From Nocardia camponoti (lineage in GTDB: Bacteria; Actinomycetota; Actinomycetes; Mycobacteriales; Mycobacteriaceae), in the NCBI RefSeq assembly GCF_014646135.1, contig NZ_BMMW01000004.1, positions 248,001 to 312,000 on the forward strand: a stretch of DNA of 64,000 bases. The letters run 5' to 3'. The translations under genes and the position numbers were made by a program. The notes below the pieces were generated by a model. The model did no database searches. It saw nothing but the letters and a program-made list of their open reading frames with translations, and was not told where the DNA came from. Shown here piece by piece: positions 7,926-15,021 of the stretch; position 1 is the stretch's first letter, and each line of letters starts with the position of its first letter.

Positions 7926-9005
7926 TCAGTAGCTCGGTATCGCGGGCTTTAGCCGCACAGGAGCTATCGCTCCGGCAACACCGAGAAGCATTTCACCTTT
8001 ATTATTCATCACGGTGGTTCCAGGGGAAATGATGTCGAGGTGATACTGGGTGAATGGAGTCAAGCCAATCCCCCAATGCAGGCACCCATCGGTACCGCCG
8101 TACACCTCATTCATCGCGTGATTGCCCGCCAGTAGTTCGTGTGTGGTGTTCACCGCGTGGCCAATCTCCCAGATAACCCGGTATCGCGAGTCCGTGGCGA
8201 ACATCGATTCAAGCATGTCAACCACTGGCGTGGCTGCTGGCCCGAGCGCTTCCAGGTGCGTCATCACGCCGTTCGTAACGGTCGCCTTGACCGCGGACTC
8301 AGTAAGGCCCATGAGCTGCTCATGGATTCTGGCTTGGTCACGCCGTGTGTAAGAAGGAGTTCCGTTGTGCAGGATGGGAAAGCCCTGGATAACGATCTCG
8401 CCGTCGAGAGGTAGGTGCAGGTCCTCATCGAATTCAATGATTTCGATCGGCAAGACACTTATCTCTCCGGCTGGAACAATCTGCTGCTCACCCCAGTCAA
8501 CGCGGCCGGCCTGCTGGTTCCATACCAACTCCTGATCAAAATGTCGCAGGATGGCAACCGTCCCGTACCGCGCATCACGATATTCAAGATGGTCACCGTT
8601 CTCGGCTGCCTCAAAAAAGCGTTGGGCGAAATCTTCTTGAGCATCCGGATCAGTAGCCTCGATGCATTGCATGAAATGTTCCAGCGACGAAAAATCGGTC
8701 GGTGTCGAGTTGCAGGCCATAGCGATTAGCTTTCGCCGCGGTCCAATGTCCTCTTGGCGCGGTGACTGAAAGAACAGGCCGGGAGCCATGACAAGAACAT
8801 GGGCGTGTTCGGGAACCTCCGCCGCCAAGAATGCCGCGAAGTCACCGCCAGAGTAGGTCTTGGTCAAATATTGACCGTAGTCGCCCTCCTCCACGATACG
8901 CACAAATTCACTGAACTCGGGATTGGTGACCAAAACAAATGAGGCACCTTCTGCGGCCCCGAGCTGTCGCAACTTCTTCGGATTGACGCCGATAATCTCT
9001 GCCAT
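7926..9005 (-). CDS. M29 aminopeptidase-like paralogue B (metal ligands retained)
   Basis: A 359-residue protein. It keeps the sites expected of an M29-type metallo-aminopeptidase: glutamate in VPAGEISVLPIEI, glutamate in YRVIWEIGHAVN, glutamate and histidine in NEVYGGTDGCLHWGIG, and the H-x-D pair in FTQYHLDIISPG. Overall similarity to classical leucyl aminopeptidases is limited to these motifs, so it belongs to a diverged group. The N-terminal half has a VMAPGLFFQSPRQED stretch matching paralogue A. ATG 9005 is chosen over the open frame to 9086 because GAGGA precedes it at six bases. It is the first recognised enzyme gene of the minus-strand operon, 56 bases ahead of the 29-residue peptide. 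It may release residues or a modified amino acid from that peptide. Confidence 0.72.
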   Translation of the reverse strand: MAEIIGVNPKKLRQLGAAEGASFVLVTNPEFSEFVRIVEEGDYGQYLTKTYSGGDFAAFLAAEVPEHAHVLVMAPGLFFQSPRQEDIGPRRKLIAMACNSTPTDFSSLEHFMQCIEATDPDAQEDFAQRFFEAAENGDHLEYRDARYGTVAILRHFDQELVWNQQAGRVDWGEQQIVPAGEISVLPIEIIEFDEDLHLPLDGEIVIQGFPILHNGTPSYTRRDQARIHEQLMGLTESAVKATVTNGVMTHLEALGPAATPVVDMLESMFATDSRYRVIWEIGHAVNTTHELLAGNHAMNEVYGGTDGCLHWGIGLTPFTQYHLDIISPGTTVMNNKGEMLLGVAGAIAPVRLKPAIPSY

Positions 9006-9101
9006 TACCGTCCTCGGCCTTTCTTTCGATTCCCCACTGTCATCAAGCAGCACTTTTGGCCGACACACAGAAGCGACTGCGTCCACAATGAACGATTGAT
9101 G

Positions 9102-9242
9102 TTAATCCCCGTTTCCCCGTGACTGCTCAAACGCGTCCATTTCAGGATTCATGTGCTCCACACCCATGTCAAGCGCTGCCAGAAGTTTGCTGTCCGAGGC
9201 TCCACGGTGCCGGATCGAGCCCCCGATCTCGACGGTTAACAA
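9102..9242 (-). CDS. Possible 46-residue ORF at the head of the operon
   Basis: A TTG-initiated frame ending at TAA 9102 encodes about 46 residues with credible composition and codon use (contains HRGASDSKLLAALDMGVEH). The same frame stays open another 40 or so codons upstream to a TGA near 9370 but without an ATG or GTG. No good ribosome binding site is seen. It could be a small gene, the tail of a decayed one, or chance. It precedes the M29-like paralogue B by about 95 bases. Confidence 0.25.
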   Translation of the reverse strand: MLTVEIGGSIRHRGASDSKLLAALDMGVEHMNPEMDAFEQSRGNGD

Positions 9243-9541
9243 AATGAAACAGACATCACGAACCTTTTGACCAAGTCCACTGGAACTCAGTTGGTACAGA
9301 CAGCGCCACTCCTTGACGCGAGCAACCGCATCGTGTACATATGATCTGGAACCGATTCCACCAGCAGTTAGTGGACATCAATCTGACCGGCTCATTAGGG
9401 GAAAGTGACAGTGGGGGGCTGTACAGCAATGCAGATGTCCTTTGTATACAGCTGAAATCTGTTCCATTTGCTATGTAAACATTCATCTGCGACTGCCGGA
9501 ATCGATCTCCGGCACGTCGCTTCACAGGAGAGCAGCGACAA
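9243..9541. promoter_or_regulatory. Divergent intergenic region between the two biosynthetic operons
   Basis: The stretch separates the minus-strand operon from the plus-strand operon starting at 9542 and must hold both promoters. It is AT-richer than its surroundings. TTGTATACAG near 9440 and CATATGATC near 9340 are the only promoter-like or palindromic pieces seen. AGGAG lies about 12 bases before GTG 9542. No repeat or operator could be fixed. Confidence 0.4.
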
Positions 9542-10351
9542 GTGCTAGATAATGTTGATTCGTGGTATGGCGATCCTACCGAGGCAGCCAAGCGGAATAT
9601 CGATTCGTATACCGAGCTCCGGGCTGACGTAGATGCGCTGCTGGATGAATTGATCGAGAAGTTCTACGCCCAGGTTCCGTATGCAGACCATCAGCGGTCG
9701 TCAAATGATTTGAACCTTGAGTACTACAAACGACACAATATCGAGACGATCCTTCGACTCCGCCGGAAGCGAACGATCGATGCACTCGCCATTCAATACT
9801 TCACAAAGCGTGACCCGGTGCGCGGAGCCCAGTGGGCTCACTATGTCGAAGACGAGATGCTACATGACGGATGGTTTGCTGCCGACCTTGAGAAGGTCGG
9901 TGTCACGAAAGAGCAGATCTACGCAACCGAGCCAATGTTCACCACGAAGTTGCTTACCGGCTACCTCCAGTATGGTATGGAGTTCGAGGGCAGTCCGCTT
10001 GCGCTCCTCTGTAGCGTCTACTTCGTCGAGTACGTGACGACTCAAACGCAACCAAGCTGGGTCGAGAATCTAGGCAATGTGCTCGGCAAAGAGAAAGTCG
10101 AGGGAGCTCGGCGCCACGTCGGTACAGACCTGGAGGATGCACATGCAGACTTTGTCTGGGGTGTACTGACATCCCTAATTGAGAATGAGCAAACTCGGTC
10201 CAAAGTTATCCCGCACATGCGGGATGTTGCGAATTTGTGGGTTGCGTACTTTTTGGAGATCTTTTCGTCAGTCGTGAAGAACGACGAGGGTGACAGTTCC
10301 CCAGTGGATGAATTCTCCGGGGCCAAGGCGTTGGGTTCACAGTTCGCGTGA
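9542..10351 (+). CDS. Haem-oxygenase-like diiron oxidase/oxygenase (HDO)
   Basis: A 269-residue, all-helical protein resembling the iron-containing redox enzyme/PqqC-TenA-like fold used by non-haem diiron oxygenases. Likely ligands are the Glu and His of WAHYVEDEMLHDGWF, a Glu in CSVYFVEYVT and the His/Asp/His set in RRHVGTDLEDAHADF. This follows the E-x(6)-H ... E ... H-x-D/E-x-H pattern of the family. HDOs carry out N-oxygenation, C-C cleavage, desaturation or decarboxylation on amino acids, fatty acids or carrier-bound substrates. The start is GTG 9542. The GTGA overlap at its end couples it to the next gene. As the only obvious oxygenase it is likely to install the key oxidation of this cluster's product. 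Confidence 0.75.
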   Translation: MLDNVDSWYGDPTEAAKRNIDSYTELRADVDALLDELIEKFYAQVPYADHQRSSNDLNLEYYKRHNIETILRLRRKRTIDALAIQYFTKRDPVRGAQWAHYVEDEMLHDGWFAADLEKVGVTKEQIYATEPMFTTKLLTGYLQYGMEFEGSPLALLCSVYFVEYVTTQTQPSWVENLGNVLGKEKVEGARRHVGTDLEDAHADFVWGVLTSLIENEQTRSKVIPHMRDVANLWVAYFLEIFSSVVKNDEGDSSPVDEFSGAKALGSQFA

Positions 10352-11094
10352 AGAATACGGCTGTCGACAACGTTCGCATTGAGCGATGGTCCGGCGGAGA
10401 ACAGTTGACTGAACTTCAGGACAACTGGTTGAAGAATGGTCTGACGAAGGTCATGCCGGATCTACGCATGCATGATCTTCTGACGGCTCGTCCGCAACTC
10501 TTTCAGGAACCCGAGTTTTTGGTCGTTGCGAGAGATACTGTGGCCGATGTTCCATTGGCTGTTCTAGGCTCCACGTGGAATTTCACTTCAACCGGAGAAA
10601 GATTCCTAAACATCGGAGTACAGTTTGTTGCGGCACATCTCCGAGGTACCGACGTCTTTCGTCATAGTTGGTTGGCACACCTGGAATCAGTGACATCAAG
10701 CGGGCATTTCCCAGCATTATCAGCTCTCAAAACCTTTAATCCGATCGCCTACTGCGCTATGCGGGATTACGGTCGACTTCCGGGCTCAGTGATGTTTCCG
10801 GAGTTGCAGGCTGAATTGACCCACTCCGACGAAGCACTGATCGCAAGCGTACAGCGAATCGCTAACGTGATCAGACCGACGCAAGATTTCGATATGGGAG
10901 CGGGAGTATTCCGCGACATCGGGGTACCTCGCGATCTTTATCGCAAGCGTCCCCGTTCCCGTGACGATCAGGTAAACGCATACTTCGAAGATAACGTGGC
11001 CGAAGGCGACCGCCTTCTCTGCGTGGTGCACGTTCGTAACAAGCAGACGGAGGACGCAATCATGAGCCACTTCGCGGACGGCGGGCGAGCGTGA
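10348..11094 (+). CDS. Unrecognised protein of the biosynthetic cluster (possible acyltransferase-like fold)
   Basis: A 248-residue soluble protein that I do not recognise. It starts at GTG 10348, overlapping the oxygenase stop, and its own stop overlaps the start of the hydrolase gene, so it is a bona fide member of the three-gene operon. It contains a tryptophan-rich N-terminus (IERWSGGEQLTELQDNWL) and segments such as LVVARDTVADVPLAVLGSTW that read like a GNAT-type beta-strand pair. Near the end, GDRLLCVVHVRNKQTEDAI is followed by a short polar tail. No catalytic motif is certain. A GNAT-like amino-acid ligase or N-acyltransferase is a guess. Confidence 0.7.
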   Translation: MKNTAVDNVRIERWSGGEQLTELQDNWLKNGLTKVMPDLRMHDLLTARPQLFQEPEFLVVARDTVADVPLAVLGSTWNFTSTGERFLNIGVQFVAAHLRGTDVFRHSWLAHLESVTSSGHFPALSALKTFNPIAYCAMRDYGRLPGSVMFPELQAELTHSDEALIASVQRIANVIRPTQDFDMGAGVFRDIGVPRDLYRKRPRSRDDQVNAYFEDNVAEGDRLLCVVHVRNKQTEDAIMSHFADGGRA

Positions 11095-11969
11095 CAGAAA
11101 ATGCAATAAACCCATTTGGCTCCAGCATCCGGTTCATGGTGGAGGCCGCCGAAGGCGTAAATGTTGCTGTAGAGGGAGTCGAAAGTGCGACAGACGATGC
11201 CGCGATTCTCGTATTCTGGCCGGCAATGGGAGTACCGGCACGGTTCTATCATCCATTCGCTGAGGCCCTTGCCAAGGAAGGGATCGTTGCGCTCGTACCG
11301 GATATTCGCGGACAAGGAGCGAGTAGTCCAGTAGTAGATCGACGCGCAAAGTTCGGATATCATGTGGTCGCATCGATCGACTTCCCAGCAGTGCTGACTG
11401 CAGTTCGCGAGCGGTATCCTAGCCGCCGAGTTTACGTCGGCGGCCATAGCTTGGGTGGGCAGCTGGCCGTGACATTTGCTAGTCGGCATTCCCCTATGGT
11501 GGATGGCATAGTTCTGGTCGCGGCAAGCAATCCCTATTTCAGGGTGCAACCAGTCGTGACTGCCGCGAAGGTCTTATTTGCCACCCACCTGATCATGGTT
11601 GTGGCGAATACTTATGGGTTCTGGCCCGGCAACAGACTCGGCTTCATGGGCCGCCAGTCGCGCGTAATGATGCGCGACTGGGCCCACCTCGCCCGAACGG
11701 GCCAGCTGAATTTTGTAGGATCCGACCACGCCGTTGAGGATGAACTGAAAAAGACCGATATTCCGGTGCTCTCGATATCGGTGGCTGGCGACAATCTTGC
11801 CCCAGCGAAGGCAGTCGATAGACTGGTCGCCCCGTTCCCATCTGAGCAAGTCACGCGACTGCACCATCGTCCGCTAACCAAGGTAGATCATATTCGCTGG
11901 GTAAAGGATTCAGTCGGTATTGCACAATCAGTCGCGAAATGGATGAGAGCATTCAATAGGAGCGGCTAA
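11091..11969 (+). CDS. Alpha/beta hydrolase
   Basis: A 292-residue serine hydrolase of the alpha/beta fold. The nucleophile elbow is GHSLGGQLA (about residue 118), the oxyanion strand is WPAMGVPARFYHP, and DHIRWVKDS near the C-terminus provides the histidine. The acid is probably the Asp in SISVAGDNLAPA. Its start GTG overlaps the previous stop. A middle segment (FATHLIMVVANTYGFWPGNR) is lid-like and hydrophobic. In this operon it may act as a type II thioesterase, esterase or acyltransferase. The substrate cannot be read from sequence. Confidence 0.88.
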   Translation: MTENAINPFGSSIRFMVEAAEGVNVAVEGVESATDDAAILVFWPAMGVPARFYHPFAEALAKEGIVALVPDIRGQGASSPVVDRRAKFGYHVVASIDFPAVLTAVRERYPSRRVYVGGHSLGGQLAVTFASRHSPMVDGIVLVAASNPYFRVQPVVTAAKVLFATHLIMVVANTYGFWPGNRLGFMGRQSRVMMRDWAHLARTGQLNFVGSDHAVEDELKKTDIPVLSISVAGDNLAPAKAVDRLVAPFPSEQVTRLHHRPLTKVDHIRWVKDSVGIAQSVAKWMRAFNRSG

Positions 11970-12025
11970 CCGCGATTCGTCATAAACGTGACAGTTTCAA
12001 ATGCAAAGAAGGGAATAGTCCCGTC

Positions 12026-12814
12026 GTGCTCATTCCGGAATGCTCGCCGAAAACGCCGTTCCCTCAGCTCGTCGTGACCTGCCGCGGTCGGATTCTGGAA
12101 GCCGAGGCGGATCTGGCAGTCAGTGCTATCGGACACGTACTTGCGCGGTATACGGGCGTGGCTGCTGCACACCTGCGACTTACTGAAGCTATGCGTGAAG
12201 ATGGATCGACTCTATTGCAGGTAAATCTGCGGGTCGGGGACATCCCCGCTCGTATCCAGATTTCCGGACCCAATGGAGAAAGCGTCGTTTCGGACGCTGC
12301 GGAGAGGCTGGATCGGACGCTCCTTCGATTGACGGCAACCCAATGCGTTCCTCGGCCGTGGCCCGACCTGACCCGACCCGCCTTGGCACAGGTCCGCGAC
12401 GGCGTTGTTTGTCGGCGCAAAGTCTATGGATTGCCGCGGCTCGCTGAACCGTCACTAGCTGTGTCATTGATGGACGCGATGGACTATGACGTGTATCTAT
12501 TCACCGACGCGCCGACAGGCGAGGACGCCATTGTCTATCGGGCCGGCCCGATAGGGCTACGACTGGCCCGCCAACATAGAATGCATCCACCGGACCTGTC
12601 GGCACACCTGCCAGTCACGATCAATCCGCATGCCACCCCCAGTTTGTACGAGAAGCAGGCCGTGCACAGGTTGTGCCATCACGGCTTGCCGTTTCTGTTC
12701 TTCACCGATTCAGACACTGGTCGTGGACATCTGCTGTATCGCCGTTATGACGGCGATCTGACCCTCATTATCCCTCTGGAATCAGCCGACCATGAAACTG
12801 CCGCCTCGAAATAA
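12026..12814 (+). CDS. RafH/HPF-like ribosome hibernation factor
   Basis: A 262-residue protein with the sigma-54-modulation/S30AE architecture of mycobacterial RafH (Rv0079-type). It has an N-terminal HPF-like domain with low conservation, followed by tandem S30AE C-terminal (dimerisation) modules. The first is RRKVYGLPRLAEPSLAVSLM ... YDVYLFTDAPTGEDAIVYR, the second is YEKQAVHRLCHHGLPFLFFT ... GRGHLLYRRYDGDLTLI. Such proteins bind 30S subunits and promote 70S or 100S hibernation under hypoxia or stress. The start is GTG 12026 with AGAAGGGA upstream. It is separated from the biosynthetic operon by only 56 bases but is not clearly part of it. The twin C-terminal module is visible directly; the role is family knowledge. 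Confidence 0.75.
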   Translation: MLIPECSPKTPFPQLVVTCRGRILEAEADLAVSAIGHVLARYTGVAAAHLRLTEAMREDGSTLLQVNLRVGDIPARIQISGPNGESVVSDAAERLDRTLLRLTATQCVPRPWPDLTRPALAQVRDGVVCRRKVYGLPRLAEPSLAVSLMDAMDYDVYLFTDAPTGEDAIVYRAGPIGLRLARQHRMHPPDLSAHLPVTINPHATPSLYEKQAVHRLCHHGLPFLFFTDSDTGRGHLLYRRYDGDLTLIIPLESADHETAASK

Positions 12815-13071
12815 GCGGCGGGGTCGGTTCGCACTAGATTTTACTACCTAACTGCTGCCCCGATTGATCCTGGGACGACCTCGTTAGGCCAGATCACATA
12901 TGGTACGGTCCTCCACATGTCCGCTCCGCCGCACTCTCGCCAGTGATAGCATAGCCGATCCGCGCCGAAACATGCAGAGGACGGACTACGGTACCGTGAA
13001 TCTCGTTAAACCAGACTATCGGATTTACAGTATCGCCAAAAGAACACAAACAGGAGAGGAGCGGTACAGGC
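12815..13071. other. Intergenic region before the VOC gene
   Basis: No ORF with credible codon use is seen. AGGAGAGGAG just before 13072 is the ribosome binding site of the VOC protein. No terminator hairpin could be fixed. Confidence 0.4.
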
Positions 13072-13557
13072 ATGCTCGGGCATCTCGGCGTCAATGTCCC
13101 GGATCTGCAGACTGCAAAATCCTATTACGACAAGATTATGCCGATCCTCGGCTTCTGTGAGTATCTCAGTGCCGACGATCAAGTCGCGTACAGGCCGGAT
13201 GGGGGCAAGCCCGGGACCTACCTATTCCTGTACCCAAGTGTCGAGACTGGCGGATACTCCCGCCATCGGACCGGACTGCAGCACCTCGCCTTCATGGTCA
13301 AGACCTGGTCAGCAGTCCACGAAGTACATCAATTCGTCGCACGCCTCGGATCCACGGTGGTTCATGAGCCGCAAGAGTTTCCGCAGTATCCACAACCGTA
13401 CTTTGCGACGTTCTGGATCGATCCGTTCGGGCTGATGCTTGAGGCTGTTTGCCATTACACGGACGACACCAAGGGGACTGTCTGTTCGGTTGACCCGAAG
13501 CGGGTAACGAACCATGAGGCAGGTCAACAAGTCAACCGAACTCAAGGCAGTCCCTAA
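13072..13557 (+). CDS. VOC/glyoxalase-like protein with overwritten C-terminus
   Basis: A vicinal-oxygen-chelate fold protein. The two beta-alpha-beta-beta-beta modules are visible: MLGHLGVNVPDLQTAKSYYD opens module 1 and GLQHLAFMV opens module 2. Candidate metal ligands are His4, the His of QHLAF and the Glu of FGLMLEAVCH. The start is ATG 13072 with AGGAGAGGAG upstream. VOC proteins of this size usually end close to the LEAVCH motif. Here some 35 polar residues follow until 13557, exactly where the IS256 remnant begins, so the natural end was probably altered by the insertion. The reaction (isomerase, lyase, dioxygenase or resistance) is not predictable. Confidence 0.8.
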   Translation: MLGHLGVNVPDLQTAKSYYDKIMPILGFCEYLSADDQVAYRPDGGKPGTYLFLYPSVETGGYSRHRTGLQHLAFMVKTWSAVHEVHQFVARLGSTVVHEPQEFPQYPQPYFATFWIDPFGLMLEAVCHYTDDTKGTVCSVDPKRVTNHEAGQQVNRTQGSP

Positions 13558-13560
13558 CTG

Positions 13561-13759
13561 GTCGGTGATCTCGCCTTCAAGGGCGGACTCGACGACCAGC
13601 TTTGCTCAACTGCGCCAGCAGCCCGCATTCGCCGGTGAGTTGCAGCCCGCTATCGCGGGCTTGGGCCACCAGCTGCCCGACCAGGTCGGCATCGACTACC
13701 GAGTCGCGTTCCTTGCGTTTCGCCACCTCGCCAGTATCGGCCAGGTCGGCCAACATCAC
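13561..13759 (-). mobile_element. IS256-family transposase N-terminal remnant
   Basis: Minus-strand translation gives about 60 residues typical of IS256-type transposase N-termini (MLADLADTGEVAKRKERDS, QLVAQARDSGLQLTGE). A one-base frameshift follows, after which LVVESALEGEITD continues in another frame. Homology stops near 13560. No catalytic DDE part or terminal repeat remains, so it is dead. Confidence 0.75.
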
Positions 13760-13805
13760 ATCAGTCTTGAAGTGCTACCCCTTGTTCGGAGTTACACCCC
13801 TGTTC

Positions 13806-14600
13806 TTACAGTCCCGCTCGACGAATGAGCACTTCGCGGCGCAGTGGGACTGGTGGACTCAGCGGGAGCGGGATCGGCGGCGGCGCCGCAACCTCGGTAC
13901 ATGGCGGCTGGTTCGGTATGCAGACGATTTCCTGATCGTGGTATCCGGTGATCGCAGCCATGCCGAGGCTGTGAGAGAAGAAGCCGCGCGTGTCTTGGCT
14001 CCTCTGGGGATGCGCTTGTCGATGGCCAAGACGAAGATCACCCATCTCTACGAGGGTGTCGATTTCCTGGGGTTGCACATCCGGCGCCATCTCAAGAAAG
14101 GCACTCGCGACCGACGTTCGTCTACATCTATCCGGCAAAGAAGTCCGTGGCTTCGATCATGGGGAAGATCAAGGCGATATGCCGGTCGAACAAGAATCTG
14201 CCGTTGGACGTCGTGCTGCAACACCTCAATCGGGTGTTGCGCGGCTGGACCGCCTATTTCCGGTTCGGGGTGTCGTTCGCGACATTCAGCTATCTGCGGG
14301 CCTATGTCTGGCAACGGGTTACGGCCTGTATCAGACGCAAGCACCCGAAGATGAACTGTAAGCAACTGCGCCGCCGATACTTCGGCGGTCGCTGGTGGCC
14401 CGTCACGGCCACGGGGACAACTCTGTTCAACCCCACTGATGCGGGCACCGCCCGTTATTACTATCGGAGAGCGCAGGTATCGTCGCCGTGGCCTGAAGCA
14501 GCGGCAGCATGAACAATAGTCCGCCGTGACCCCATGGAGAGCCGGCTGCGCGGAGACGCGCATGTTCGGGAGGGGGCTCGCAGAAACGGACCGGCCGCAA
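13806..14600 (+). mobile_element. 3' remnant of a group II intron with broken reverse transcriptase/maturase
   Basis: The plus strand encodes the second half of a group II intron reverse transcriptase. The catalytic YADDFLIVV box is near 13918, MRLSMAKTKITHLYEGVDFLG follows in the same frame, and then a one-base shift at about 14105-14115. The maturase X domain continues in the other frame to 14512 (RGWTAYFRFGVSFATFSYLR, RYFGGRW). All N-terminal RT motifs and the 5' intron RNA are missing. Downstream lies a domain V-like hairpin. The element cannot retrotranspose by itself. Confidence 0.85.
14539..14572 (+). ncRNA. Degenerate group II intron domain V
   Basis: A 34-nt hairpin directly after the maturase ORF begins GAGCCGGC and has a GCGCG/CGCGC inner stem capped by a GAGA (GNRA) tetraloop, as in catalytic domain V. 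The closing strand (UUCGGGA) departs from the usual GGUUC, so the lower stem is imperfect. The remaining sequence to about 14600 would be the domain VI/3' end region. Confidence 0.6.
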
Positions 14601-14614
14601 GACCGGCACCGCGC

Positions 14615-14992
14615 CGCGGGCCTACCTCACACCAGGCGCCCTATCTACGTACTCACCGACCGCACTGCCGCCACCCTGGCGTCATGGCTGCAAGCACATC
14701 CCGGCATCGAGATCATCTGCCGCGGCCAGGCCGGTGCCTACGCCGAAGGCGCCACAAAAGGCGCACCTGACACGATCCAGGTCGCTGATCGGTGGCAAAT
14801 TTGGCACAACCTCGGCGATGCCGTCGAACGCACTGTCACACGACATCGCACTGCCCTGACTGCCACAAACCCACAGGTCAGCGGACTCCGACGACTCACG
14901 GAAATTGGGCCAGATCCCGAGAACCGACACTCCCTCACTCGACGGCTTCTTCGTCATGGCCGAAAATTACTGTCTATATGTGCGGTGAGACC
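14615..14992 (+). mobile_element. ISL3-family transposase internal fragment
   Basis: About 110 codons match the middle of the intact ISL3 transposase at 52174-53778 residue by residue with conservative changes. Examples are VLTDRTAATLASWLQAHPG, GAYAEGATKGAPDTIQVADR and IWHNLGDAVERTVTRHRTAL. Neither end of the transposase nor terminal repeats are present. Similarity fades soon after 14880, and the frame runs to 15044 with unrelated residues. Confidence 0.8.
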
Positions 14993-15021
14993 AATCAACA
15001 GTCCCAACGCACAATCTGACA

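Noticed and set aside
13602..14354. One complete gene covering the RT fragment
   Set aside because: The frame begins in IS256-derived antisense and shifts near 14105; only the middle part is reverse transcriptase.
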